Below, piece by piece: positions 21,429-35,572 of a DNA stretch of 64,000 nt (positions within the stretch are counted from its first letter, which is position 1; each line of letters begins with the position of its first letter). The DNA is from Silurus meridionalis (taxonomy: Eukaryota; Chordata; Actinopteri; Siluriformes; Siluridae): positions 27,885,652-27,949,651 of the forward strand of contig NC_060886.1 of assembly GCF_014805685.1 (NCBI RefSeq). Direction: 5' to 3'. The notes beneath the pieces are model-generated. The model was not told the DNA's origin and made no database searches. It saw only the letters and a program-made list of their open reading frames with translations. Position numbers and translations under genes: made by a program.

Positions 21429-24400
21429 ACAATTCACGAGATTGTCTGCAACACATAGAACGAAGCGGCAAGTTCTTTTTATTAATATTTTTTCAACAGT
21501 TCAACTATAATATGTTCCAAGTAACCGATTCAATCATCTAATTTCCTGTCCTGAGTCAGACAGTATCAATTTTATCAAATGTATCAGTGCAGAGGTGTTT
21601 TTTTTTTTCCTATCACAACAGGAAACCCACAGACCGAACTAGAGCTTCAACAGAAATTACGACAGTTGTACAATACATCGTGGGCGCTAAACAATCAGTT
21701 TTACGTGACGTCATCCGGCGATAACGACGTTCGTGACTCGAACGCGTCTCTTAAAGACTCACGTCAAACTGAGCGAGCACGCTTCCGCTGCTCAGGCCTT
21801 CTTCCAGCTGCTGCATGGAGTCTCTCCAGGCGTCCTGATCCAGCTCCGATTGGTCCGAGGGCGATTTGGCCGGGATGTACTGGAAATCCGGCTCCATCTC
21901 CAGCTTGTCCTCCACCACATCATAGATTGCTTGAGAAAAAATAAATAAATAGAAATTGAGAGAATCTAGAAATGTATATATGGAGTTTAAATACCACTCG
22001 CAAAAGATTTGTTCAGAATTGGTTCCAAAATCAGGAACTATCTATCTATCTAGTGTCGGAACTCAGAACCCATCTCTGAGCAGACACATCATGGATGGAT
22101 GGATGGATGGATGGATGGATGGATGGATGGATGGATGGATGGATGGATGGATGGATGGATGGATGGATGGATGGATGGATGGATGGATGGATGGATGGAT
22201 GGATGGATGGATGGATGGATGGATCTTTATTGTCATTGCATTGTACAGGTACACAGCAATGAAATGCAGTTTAGCATCTACCAGAAGTGCAAAAAGTAGC
22301 AATTGTGCAAATAGACAAATGCAGATAAATATGTAGTATATGTACAGTGAATAAATATAAAGGCTATAGCACTGTATATATACACACACACACACATGGA
22401 TGTGAGATATTAGGCAGGATGTACAGTAAGGTATATATAGATACACATAAATAAATAAAGAATATAAATGAAGTGTTAAATTTGATATTAATATGGAGTA
22501 TATTTAGTGTTTGGAGTCACACACTTCTGTGACTATTCTGACTCTCCCCTCATTAGGGAAGCACCTCACCACACTGAGTGTGCTAAACTGCTGAAGCAAG
22601 CGATAGTAATCTCATTTTTGCTAAAAAAAGACTTTAAACAAGCCAGACGAGTGCGTTAGTCACCCTGTGACTAATCCTCATCCACAGATAAGAACCTACT
22701 GTGAACTTTGAGGAACTAAAAAAAGCTTAAATATGTGGCCTGGAAATAAATATTCACCCTGGCTTCCCCGGTATAAATGTGACTGAAGTTCCTGAAAACG
22801 ATTCTGCAAATCACACATCTACTCTACAAACCAAACCTGTTACAGCATGCATACTTACATGGTTTGGAGTGAAAGATCTTGAGTGACCTGCTATAGAGCT
22901 CTGACTACACTCCTATTAAACTCCTTTGGATTAAATGGGACCTCAGGCCTCCTCACTCAACATCGATACCTGACTTTACTGATAAAGTGTAGGTGTAGCT
23001 GAACGAGCACAAATCTCAACAAGCACCATCAAAATCTAGTGCAACGTCTTTCCCAGAAGTTTGATTGTTGATTGTCTCAGAAGATTGTTGAGGTTTTTAT
23101 AATGGAAAATGGCGAATAATGTGGAATGGGATGTTCGAAAAGCACAGACTCATCTCATGGTCAGGCGTACACAAACGTTTGTTTATATAAGGTATACGCT
23201 GGCATAAGATTATGACATTCTAACATTATGAGCAGTGAAGTGAATAACACTGATTATCTCTTTTTACGACTTTGACCGAATCGTGACGTCTAGACGTCTG
23301 GGTCGAAGCATCTCCAAAACTGCAGCTCTTGTGGGATGTTCCTTGTCTGCAGTGCTCTGTATCTATCACAAGTGGTCCAAGGAAGGAACGGTGGTGAACC
23401 GGCGACAGGGTCGCGGTCGGCTAAGTCTCATTGATGCACGTGACGAGCGAAGGCTGCAGAAGGGGGCGCAAAACCCAATATTTGACAGGTGGTCATAATG
23501 TTAAATATCCGATCAGTGTATATTCCCACTGAGGTTTTTTTTTTTATTAAGAATAATCTACTAGTACTTGCTCGCCTCTCTTTGCTGTCCAAAGCCTGTT
23601 TATCATGGCACGGATTTCAGATTCTGGTCAGGTTGCGGTTCCTCGTGCCGGCAATCCAGCACTTCTGGCACCAACCATTATGCCACGGTGAGAACCTCGT
23701 TTTCACGTACTTCACTGCGAGTGTATTAGAGGAACTAGACAATGGCGCACATAGATACTAAAGAAGAGCTTACCATTGGGCCTGACCAGCAGGATGAGCT
23801 CCCCTGAGTGGCTTTCACAGCTGGCCTTGATGAACATGACCACCTGGCCGTGAGTGTGCTCAGAGATATCGCGGCCGTTTATAAGAACGACCTGATCGCC
23901 CTCGTTGAGCCGGGGCACACACAGATCAGCCTGCGCAGAAAGAACCGGAACAGATGAGTAATACAGCGTGTATGTGTTAGGAGGTTATTAGGAAAACGCA
24001 TTACTCATCAGAACGTTCTCCGTGGCTTAATAGTAACAGCTTGATAAAGTGAAGCAGAAAGCGAAGTTCTTCTAATGAACAAGAATGAGTAGTACTTACT
24101 GAAGTTCCTGGAGCCACCCGAGACACGATAACCGGCATCTTCTGATCAGAGCCCCCCTAAAAGCGAGTGTATAAAGGATTACTATATAACTCCTTAAATT
24201 GTTACGTTCAACCGTATTTTTTGTTACAACAGGAATCCCACCGTAACGTTGAATCCGAATCTGCCGTTTTCGTCGGGCTTCATCTTGATCACCACGAGGT
24301 TATCGTGAGGAACGACGCCATTGAGCTGAAAGGAGGAATTTCAGGATTTGACCAAGCTAATGAACGTTCCTTCCTGGTTTATAGTGTGTGTGTAATGAAG

Positions 24401-27400
24401 TACGGAAAATGCTACGGTGAGCAGACGGTTTTGCGTTCGTGACGTACCGCTGTCTTGTCCGTCGCAACGGGTACGTCGTACATCTCGTTCACGTGGTTGT
24501 CCAGATCCTGCTGAGAGTGGAAGAGGATGAGCTGACTCAGGGTCTTCCTGGATTGCTTGGGCGGTAGAGCTGGGGGTGGGCCATCTCCGCCTTCTGGCGA
24601 GCTAATGGAGGAAAAAAAAAAAATAAATAAAAACGCAATTAGATCGGCTTTAAAATACACGTACAGTAATCCTATGTTCACGTTCTAAAACCGGCCGCGA
24701 TAAAAACAAAGAACCGCGATAAACGGACCGCAAAATCCTAAAAACCATAAATCGTCCCCCAACACGCTTTAAAACACACACAGAAAACACTTGCAAGAAG
24801 ATACAAAATACAGTGCACTGTTTCACATTTATAGTGAGACAAATTAGTTATGTGGCAAATGCAATTCCGCGATAAACCCTGCGGGGGCGCAAGATTCGAA
24901 CAGCGGAAAAACGAGGGATTATTGTATTTAAATTTCTTCTTTTTTTTAACCAGATCTACCGTGCATTTACCATATGTTAGGATTAAATCAGTTCAGCGGC
25001 TTTCCCTCTATTCGGTAACACAATCGGATCACAAAAAACCTAACGGCCAACTGAATTACATAAATTGTTACAGCTCTCACTGTGTGTAGTGTGTTTATGT
25101 TAAGAAACTGCTTCCAATAGTCCAAAGGCACAGGATGGGGGATGACCAATCTTGGCAAATGACTCGTTGCCAGCTGGCATCCGGCCTGAAAACTGCTGCC
25201 ATTGTGCCCTTAAGAAAGGCTCTTAACCCCAGTTGCTCTGGGAGACCGTCTTTGCAACTTACTTACAATGTATGTCGCACTGAAGTAGGAGGCAGGATAT
25301 GAAATGCATATCGGCAATTAGGGTTTCTGTAGCCTTCAGACCCACAGTGTGAGTGCTAGAAAACTCCATGTTCCTGCTTGTCTATACACACATTCGAATA
25401 CACACACAGGGTTTAAGTCACAATATCTAATGGTAAATATAATCTTCATCCTTTTCCTTTATTAATGTGGAAAAAACAAAAAAAGACCCTTCCTTTCCAT
25501 CATCCCTCCGTTCTTGTCTTTTGGAATTCTAGATAAAACGCTGTTCAAAGCTTAGCATGGGTTCGCTGTCGTGTCACACCGCATCCGATATCCTGAAGCC
25601 TTCACACACACGAGGCCTCTTTGCCTTGAAACGCATGGCTTTATCCTCGAAAACTGGTGTGTAAAATAAACAGATTTTCACAGACCCGCCGGCTTAAGAG
25701 TGACGGACAACAGAGGGGAGAGGTGAGGAGGGGTTAAGGAGTATTTCTTCCACTGTTCAGCTTGATCCATGTGCAAAAAACAACCTCATGGTAGGAAAAG
25801 ATCTGCCAAGGTCATTAGGTTGGAATACACGGCTTTGGCGTTCACGGGAGCACAAAAGGAGCACGGCATGTTTTCCACAAACCCAAGCGGTACACCGGCA
25901 CTCTGAGCACAGTAAACACTTTTTACAGCTGCGCTCGCCTCCCATTCCAGACTGTTTAATAACAGTGGCCGAGTGCGTGAACCGTAATCGCAAGCCACAG
26001 ACGCAACAAAACATCACGGAAATAGTAAAAAAAAATAGATAAATAAAAAAAACAGACGCCGCGGTGCAGAATTAAAGCTGCTCTTCTGACCGCAGGCGGG
26101 GATCGTGTTTTCTACGTTCAAAGGCAAAAATTGCAAACCGTTCAACTCGGCAAGCCAGTAGGGGGCCGTGACCTTTAGGATTTCCTAAAGGGGGGTGTCT
26201 CCATTACGTTTTCTAAAAAAATAACATAGGCGGGTACGAACTAAAGTAATAGATATGTGAGTGTCAAAACAATCATCTGCACCCAATTAACATGGAGGAA
26301 CTGTCAGAGCAGAACATCAGTGTTCGGTTCACACACCAGTTCTGAAGCAGAATAATGATATTTGGAGCGATAGATACACAGGATCAGAACGGCGAGGACA
26401 CTCACGGTGTGGAGTCGAGGCTGATGCTGTTGGCTTGCGTGGACGAGGCTGATTTGTGGTTGCTGAAAGCAGGCAGACTGGGTGAAGCGTGAATCACATG
26501 CTCCGCTAAATGTCCCATGGAAGACGGGCGCTGCCGGGGCCCCTCTTGCACAAACAGAGAGTTCCTACTGTGGGGAAACAAAGCATGTTGAGCGTTACCT
26601 TCGATTGTTCAGGCTTTAGAACCTAAAAAGAGTGGAACAAATTGTAAAAGCCGGGGATGAAAAACATGGCTTTTTGTTCTTTATTTATTATATATTCATG
26701 GCTTTGTATTTCGGAAACCCTCCCTATAGGGCTTATCAAAATTCCCTTGGTTAGTCTCAGGGTTCTGGTGCTTTCGATAGACTCACTGGTTGGGGGTGCC
26801 AGGAGGAGAGCGAGTGGGTAAGCTCCTGGTCTCCAGCCTCTCCTCAGACAAAGAGTTCCGGCTTACTGTCTCCCAGTCGGTCACACCCATCAACTTCCTC
26901 GCCAAGGGCTTGCTGGGAGATCTGAATGAACAGGAAACGTGTATAATCATGCAGAGGAAATAATAACTGGGCCATGCTGAGAAAAGTGTCGGACGATGAA
27001 CACTGTATTACGTGAGTAAAGTAAATCTAAGTCTAGATGGGGGTCTTCGTTTGCTGTCAAAGTTCAAGATTCTATTCTACCCCTGCACCTTTGTTTTTTT
27101 ATACTTTTTTTTCCCGGAATAAACGAGTCACGTGTCGGATCTCGGAACGCCAGGCTTATCTTGTAAAGTTTATATGTGCAAACAATCGGATTTCGATTCG
27201 TTTTAATGTTTAACCGAGACCCAGCTCGACTTGTCATATTGTAACCATCATTTCCACAAAAACACCAATTCCAGGAAACGGGTTTCATTCCAGGATTTTT
27301 TTTTTGGATACAAAATCCAGATATAAAAGGACACTGAAATTGACAAAACCAGTGCTGAATGCTTCAAATGACCTCCGAGCGGTGAAATCCATACAAAATA

Positions 27401-30400
27401 CACATCGTATTTATCCTTAAAAGCTACCTGGCAAACACCCTGTCCTTGATTCCCTTCTCCTTGCCGTACTGCACAGACTGTGCTTCGGTCCTTCCCCTAA
27501 AAAAAAAAAAAAAGAAAGAAACATGTAAATAATTCAATATTGCATTCAACATGTAGTCCATTAGAGTTACACAACTAAAAAGCATTTTCCCATGTGTTTC
27601 TGAGACTTCACAAATGTTTACAATTTTAGCGATGAGCACCATTTAAATCCTGAAGGGTCTCAAAGCAAAGCAAAGAGTGAATGACACTTGTTTTTTTTTT
27701 TTTTTAAAGACCCTTCATACAAAGCGTTCTCCAAGCCGGTTTAAACTGGTTTTTAAAGCATCGTCTAGATTTTCAGGTGTTCGTCCTGAGAATTAAGGCT
27801 AGCAGGAGCTCTTACGAGTAGCGGAACTTGGATCCCAAGCTGAAGTAGTGAGAGAAGAAGTTCTTCTGAGGAGGTACTGGCTGGTCCAGCCGAAAGAAGG
27901 TGTGATGCTCGACACATGCTTTCCAGAGGTTCTTGCAGGATCTGTAGCTGACCATGTTGAAACCCAATAGCGTCTCTCTTGTCTCGTTCTGGAAGGAGGA
28001 TGAAAGGGGATGAGGAGATAAGGGTGAAGAGAAGCAGAGTCTAGATACATTTTATTTTTTTGGCTTTTGTCATTTTTTGGTAGAATTATTTTGGTTTGTA
28101 CAAACAATTTAGTTGGTTTAACTGTTAAAACTAACAAAGTGAACCAGGCAGTTCGAGATTTTTCAATGCGGTTTACGTTTTCTTCTACGGCGATTTTCCA
28201 AAGGGGGCATCGTCTCAAAGCAGCCTTGCCGCATTTGAGAATTATAGAAGTAAAATTTAAATCGAAGTGATTGGTGTCTATTTATCCCCGATTAGAAAAG
28301 TAGGGCGACTGTGGCAAGGAAAAACTCCCTCAGATAGAAGAAACCTTGAGAGGAACCAGACTGAAAAAACGAACCCATCCTCATTCGAGTGACACCAAAA
28401 GTCTGACTATAAATCATTAAAACGTAAAAAAAAAATTATGAAAGATTATGAGTAATGTCCTTTTTACAGTCTTGTACAAGTTTTGGAACCAGGAGCTCCT
28501 GAGCAACTCTTTAATTACCATCTGAGATCATTAAAGATTCAACACCAACTCCATGCCAGATCCTTTAAACGTATAAAGACGGAGAAGCAGCGTATGTTGA
28601 ATGTTTTTTGGGCCCTAGTGGATCTGTGGCGGTACTGCAGGGGGTTTGCTAATTAATGTTAAATCACAGATAATTTGTTGTTAAAAATAAATAAATAAAT
28701 AAATAAACAAGGGTAAAAGCATCAAAGATAAAATATATTTCATAAGAAAAAATGATAGCTATTACATTAACAGCTTCAATAAAACCCTTGCGTCCATGTG
28801 CAGTCACGTGGATGCGCGGTACGCCGTCCTATACGTTTGCGTTACGTGAATTAAATGTTAACTTGAACAAAAAAATGAACGTTTGAAATTTAAATTTGAA
28901 AAAAGTTCAAAGACAACTGTGAACAACTTGATGCTTTGTAATTTTAATTGCAAAAAATATGTTTATGAGGCATCAGTCTTTTTAAAAATATTCGAAAATT
29001 CATCAACAACAACAAGGCTCCAATTGTCTTGACATCATATAACTAGCAGAATATGATTAGTTTCTATTATACATTTTGTATCGGGGCGGGTCTATCGAGG
29101 GGTCCTTGACCTGAAAAAATGTTGAAGACCCTGTAGGAGTCATTTTTAAATAGTTGTTTTATGTTATTGTGAACTATACATGCATTTATACACACGTAGA
29201 ATGAAGTAACAGCATAAATGACATGATGATGGAGTAACAAAGTGCTGGATGGAGGCTCCTAATGCTCCTTTGTATGAAACTAAATGGGCAAGGTATCGCC
29301 TTGTCTTCGTCTCCTGCTCTGTTGGTGATTCTCATGATCTTACCAATGATCTGAGAGAACGGCAAAGCGAACGTCTGAACCTTACAATGTTTCTAGGATA
29401 ATGAAGTGGTCTGGGAAACCCCTCCCACAAAAAAAAAAAAAATTTTATAAAACCACAATGCTAAGATCTCAAGATCTCTGAGCTCTGACGTGCAGGCTCC
29501 TCTGCAATAAAGACTACTGCTGAAACATATACAAGTCTCCTGGTCTTCTCTTGGTAAGAGGTTGTTTATCTTCAATGTCTGAAATTGTCATGAGGCGGGA
29601 TCCCACTGGTGCTGTAACGGAGGATGAATGCAGGAAAGCCAATTCACACTAATGAAATCTGTCTCCTTGTATGCCCTTCTGTTGCCATCCTGTAGGTCTC
29701 GGTCCTGGCACGAAAGCATTCTTAGGAGTAATGCAGTACCGTGCCTTTGAGTTCAAGGTACTCACTAAACCTTTAATGGAATCTATTCTCCAATTGCCTG
29801 CAATGTGACGGCAAACATTTACACCCGAATAAACCCGTCCCAAGTTTAGACTACGAACGGCCTCCGTGTCCCTCTTTAGCAGCAGCCTTGTAACACCGTC
29901 GGCTCGGTCCTTCCTTTACAGCACGGACTTTGCTCTAAACCTATTACACGTGAAGCTCTGGTCTTTGAGGCTACATTGGGCACTGGGGATTAACGTAGGG
30001 CTGAAAAATACATCGGTTCGAGGAGTATGTAAATCGAAGCGCTGTGACCTGTGTACAAACGCAAACTCCGTCGGGAAGGTGAAAAATAAAACAACCAAGC
30101 CATCTGGCGATGAATTATGGATCATGACACTATTGAGTCTCGCTTTATTATTCACACCGCCTGGGTGCTTCCTCGGTTCTGGATGTGTGCCGTTTTGAGG
30201 GTTGAGAGTGTGCCGGGCCCGTGGGGGCCTCTGGCAAAGTGCACATATAAAGTGCATTATCTAGCCTTCATAATTAATAGGCTATAAACAACCCCTGACG
30301 CTTACGTTTTGCACGTGAGCGGAACTCGGCGAGGGCCGTGGGGTCGATATGTTGTTTGATGCGACTCGGAAGGTTCAACAAAGCGCTTCATTAAAGATGA

Positions 30401-33400
30401 TTACTGCCGGTGAGTGCGAGTGCTGCGCTGTTAAGTAGCGGTGGGATCCGGGGGGGGTTGGGGGGGGTTTTCATGAGCAATGTGAGTGCTGTCTGTATCG
30501 TAAGTGAGACTTACCGCTTCCTTTCGCAGCTGGATGAAAAACTGTTTGCATTTAAATGAGATTTTCACGATTTTCAGCCTGGAACAAACGAAAACACAGA
30601 AACGTTCACAAATGCCAGAAGAAAAAAAAAAAAGCAACAGCGGCCAATCACATGATCAAAGTTGCTCAAATTTTCCTGATGCCTCCTGACCCATTTTAAC
30701 TCCCCCACCACCCACCCTCCCTTTCTGAAAGCACTCCTATTAAAGCCTGACTCATAGCGGGGCTAAATATATGCCGCGTTATGAGGACATACTGAAACGA
30801 AGAGACGCCCACACGTGCTTTCGCAAACTGCCATTCACACGCGCACGTGTGCATTAACTCAGGTCAAGTTCCTGCCCTGGTGCAATAAAGATGCACAAGA
30901 TCTCGTCGTCTGACCACAAAAAATAATAATAATGATGTTGCATTTAGACGCAATAGACGCAAGTTTGTATGCCTTTGTGATGACTGGATTTATTTATATT
31001 TATTAAACGTGTGTCTATTTCCGAAAAAGAACGCAAAAGAAGCCCCTCCCTTATGCCGAACAGCGAGTCGTAAAAGATTAATCGCTCTGACGAGTTCGAG
31101 AGGAATCGTCTGGTGCGGATTCAAGCGTCGCTCTTCGAACTTTGGCGATTCTGACCGAGCTCGACGCAGGCAGCAGGATTACGCGGGCGCCGTGGGTTTT
31201 TGCGAAATCGACACAAACATACAAACGTGGCGGGCGGCGGGCGGTGACGTGCTCGCTAACAGAGAGGTTTATAATCTCCGGACGGCTGTTTGCGATTCTG
31301 CGTTTTGAATGGTAAATATTGAAACAGGAGCGCCTGGAGGCCGACAGCCTCGGTTCGCCGGTGCTGTGCGGATCGACAAACAGGCTGAGAAACATTTACT
31401 AACACGCAGATGCCAAAAGAAAAAAAAGTCTCGAAAAGGAGAGGAAGCACTTACCATGGAAAGTAGTTGATTCGTACCCTGTTCTTGTAAATGCCTATTC
31501 CAGACGACATGACCCCGATAAAAATGTCAGTGTTGCTTTGATCCTGTAACAGACAGATACAGATGATCCCTAATGGCCGAGCGTTCAAACATCATGCAGG
31601 TCCTCATATCACTTGCAATAGTGCACCAATAATGCGGATTTATACAGCACGTGCATCGTCTGGAATAATCCATCACTTCTGCGCTACTGATATTGATATG
31701 TAAGTCTTTATCCCTGTCAGGCTGCTTTGGGACAATGTTCACTGTTAAAAGTGATACACAAATACAACTACATTCAACTGAATTGTGATGTTCACATGAA
31801 CACTACATCCATTGACATTTCATTCATATTTAAAGCATCTGGCAGACACCCCTTAAGCAGAGCGACTTACAAAATATCCCATTTATATAAGTGCTTTGGT
31901 CATGGGCCCAGTTCTAATCCCAGGCCTTAGCAGTGCCAGCATCGGTTTAGAACTCACAACCTTCTGATCAGAAGCCTAATGAGCGACCACATCCTGAATG
32001 GCAATTCCAAAATTTCATCGCGTCCGGGATGCGGCTGAAGATCACGGATGAATGGATTCATTCAGTCACTCGGAGTGGATTTCGAGCCCCGGCATTCCCT
32101 TTGAGTTTTTTCCGTCTGTCTTTCCGTCCACCCTTCCTCGCTACAAACTGCGTTCAGGCTTAGGAAAGTTTAAAACGTTGTGTTGTAATGAACTTTGAAA
32201 GCATCCTGTTTACGTGCCCTTTTCGCCGGCATCCTCACCCTGATCCACAAACCTGAATTGGCTGTGACATATAATAAACCGCGCAAACATCTATAAATAG
32301 CTCCAGACCGAGAACGTCACGTGGGTAACGCTAACGAGTTTCTTCAGCTCTCTTCCCCTGGAGCTTGCTCGCACCTCGGTAAAATGTCTGAGTCAGAACC
32401 CAACATCCTGGCTATCGTATGATCGGATGATAAGACGTCTCTGACGCAAAGAGGCTCTTGATAACAGCAAGAGCGATGAATAGGTGTGGAGATCTGGAAA
32501 GTATCGATCACATATCGATTCGGTGGGTTTGTGGGTGAGGCCACACGCAATCAGTTACTCACAAGGGAGTAAGTGAACTTTGTGGACACTCAGCTATAAG
32601 ATGCGGTGCTTTTGGAACATCCCATTCCGCTCTTCTAGAAAGGAGGCCTGGGGTGCAGCCAGTGTCACAGTTCATCCTAAAGGAATAAACAGTTGAGGAA
32701 GTGCTGGTCAAAGCTCTACAGACGGAGATCTTCCACTCTAACCCTTGTACGTGATGTCTTAATGCTGTCCAGGGAGCACGTCCGGTTCAAGTTGATGGAA
32801 ACCTTCATTCTATCGCATCCGAAGACGTCCGATACAATTACGTGGTAACAGCTTGGCTGGAAAAGTCGGGCGTCTCGATACTTTTATTGTTTGTGTGATT
32901 CTATGAGCGTTTAGGATTCTCTTACCCTTGCATAGTGCTGCTCCACTCCGTAGAGCTCCAGCGCGCGAGCCGTGTTTAGGTAATTCAACTCGGACTCGGC
33001 CGGGTTTGCTCCGCTGCAGAGAAGAGGAGAAGAAAAAACACACCGGGTTTAAAAAAATAAAACATAACAGGCTCACTGGGGCTTTTTTTTAAATCAACAT
33101 AGACTCTTGGCTAACCTGTGTTGCTGGTGATGCTTGGCCACTTCTTTCTCGAAGCCCTGCGGCTGGTTGGGGATAAAGCGGAAGTCTGACAGGTAGCTGG
33201 GTGGGTTCTCCGCCTCCCTGTAGTCCCCAAGCTCAGCTGAAGCACAACACGGCACATGACATACATCAAGTTGCTTTCAGGACAAAGACAAGCTCCATTA
33301 ATCATGAGTAATTGCGAGATTTAATACAGACATATTTACTACAAAACATACCCAAATGATTGAGATCAGACAAGTGCTCACTCCCTGACATTCAATTCAA

Positions 33401-34371
33401 AAGGATTTCTTGCTGTGACCTGCATATCACCATGACCGCACGTTCATGGGTCCTAACCGTGTGTCTGAGTCATGACTTTTGAGTTCATGAGGGGGCCTCA
33501 CAATCGCATACAACGCAGTACAGGCCCGGTTCGGTTAACACGGCGTTCCGGGAGCGGGCACTGTAAACGTATGTTTCTCGAGGTTTTACAAGCTCCAGCT
33601 TGTTAGGCGTCGAGGCTGTGCACTTCTGGAATGTGCTGCGCTGGCTGCGATCCGCTGCGCTTTTCACGAGGGGAACTTAAAAACTTTGCGAGGCATGGAC
33701 TTTTTCCGATCGCGCGTCTTCGGCGAATCGTGTCATGATGCCGTATTCCGCTTGGCATCTTGATCTTCAACAACTGACTGTTTGAGTAAAAAAAATGTAA
33801 AGCTAGTACAGACGTCATTAATCTACTTAACTCCATTAGAGTGCAGCGGGGTTTCAATCTCCAGTCTGATTGGTCAGAAGACAAATGTATTGGGACGCCG
33901 GGCTTTTCCACAATTGTCTTTGGAGCGTTGGATTTTCCCTCCCTTGAACTAAAAAGACACAAACCTGCCCCATTACAGTTCCATGAAGATAAGGTTTACA
34001 TAGGACGGAGTGTAAGATCTGCCATCTGTAGAGCTCGGAACTGACCCCTAGAACATTTTTGGGTTAAACTGGAACGCTGACTGCAACCCAGACATCCTCA
34101 CCCTGCATCACCACCTGACTTTACAAATGGCTGAATGAATCTCGACAAATCTTCAAAATCGAGTAGAAGATCCTCCCAGATGATTGTAACAGCCGGTGGA
34201 GACAAAATGTGGAATGGGTCAGGTGTCCACAAACGTTTGTCCATACTGAATATGTATGCGAAGTTCCGGTATACGTGTGTGCGTGTGTGTGTGTGTGTGT
34301 ACTTACACTGAACGGCGTAAGAGGCTAGTAGTGCGGCAGTGTTTTGCGGACAGGGCAGTCTGAAAGCACAC

Positions 34372-34430
<59 letters not shown>

Positions 34431-35535
34431 TTATTACCTGACGACTTCCTGTTCGACTTTTTGAATTGATGGTTCGTGTACTTGGAAGCCGTAAAAGGCT
34501 GCTCACCTCCCGCTAAGTATGTCCTGCTTGATCTGCAAAAAATACTGGTACCTTCGGGGGTTGAAAAGCAAGAGATCGTGTTTATGAGTCAGGAAATCAA
34601 AATGAGCTCGTTTGAAACACAAAGTCTTTCGTGATCACGTTTCAAAGGAATTGCACGATCGTAAGCAAACGTGAGAGTCCAGTCACGAAACACGAGAAGC
34701 AATAAGGTTCGATATTCAAACGCGGTCCGTGTTACGGCTATTTCAAAAAGAGGGGAGGGGCCTAATTTGCATATAAATACATTCGGGATCGTGTGCTGCG
34801 AAACGGCTAAATCGTGCTATCTACCTGCTGCAGCGAGAGTGCTTAAAAAAATACAAAAATAATAATAATAATAATAAATAAAGAGAGCAAAGTTCATGCT
34901 ACACCTTTTTAAGCACATTTGCACTGGTTAACTGGGTTTATTCTTAGCGCTAATATGCTAAATATCTTCCAAATCATTTAGTAAAGCGGATATTTTATAT
35001 TTAAATGATATTTAAGCGGTTTTATTTATTTGATACGCCACAAACCAGGGATTTGAAAGCTCTCACTTGTAGACATAACTTTTTATGACAACTTTAGATA
35101 AATATATTTGAAAATTATCAAATTAGATAATTTTTTTGAAATGAAATTAGAAGTTTTTTTAGCTATTATTTACAATTTTGCATTTAATTATTTGGTATTC
35201 TTATTTTTTATTCTTATTATTTACTTTTATTTATTACAATATTATGCATCGTTTTAATCCCCCCGTGTGGAAATGCTCCTACTTTCACAATTGAATTGTT
35301 GTTTTTTATTTTTTATTATTAATATTAATTATATTTTAAATTAAATTTGATCTCAAATCAACAACTTTCCTTCGTTTTTTTTCTTTTGCTTGATGCCAGC
35401 AAATCTTTTGACCCTTTTGAAACAGAGCACATTGGTCCCCAGGAACTGGGCTTCGGAAAATCCGAGATTTTTGGACGTACCCCTGAAGCCCCTATACACC
35501 ACGTTTCACTAGACCAATGGATTTACTAGAACACT

Positions 35536-35572
<37 letters not shown>

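Larger units (their letters stand above)
21930..23773 (-). other. ptpn4: ptpn4 intron 18 with microsatellite and transposon remnants
   Basis: A 1,844-bp intron holding a long GGAT repeat, a retroelement tail, and two different Tc1-type remnants, listed separately. About 22500-22850 shows nothing recognisable. Confidence 0.85.
24602..26405 (-). other. ptpn4: ptpn4 intron 14
   Basis: A 1,804-bp intron with a TIR element (24663-24930), a SINE-like fragment (25130-25330) and a strong CTCF-like motif (26155-26168). No recognisable element in 25340-26150; short frames there lack support. Confidence 0.8.
27989..30514 (-). other. ptpn4: ptpn4 intron 10
   Basis: A 2,526-bp intron. It holds a dispersed repeat (28195-28620) and a candidate solo LTR (about 29130-29590). 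Sequence at 28620-29130 and 29590-30514 shows nothing recognisable. Confidence 0.8.
31544..32925 (-). other. ptpn4: ptpn4 intron 8
   Basis: 1,382 bp with a minus-strand SINE (31828-31990) and a Tc1-like fragment (32555-32760). 31995-32550 has nothing recognisable. Confidence 0.8.

Noticed and set aside
21956..22446. MDGW/IHPS repeat frames
   Set aside because: A GGAT tetranucleotide read in different frames.
24448..24681. Minus-strand frame starting [14 protein letters not shown] upstream of ptpn4 exon 15
   Set aside because: The first part is intron read-through ahead of the acceptor tttttcctccattag; only 24601-24448 is coding.
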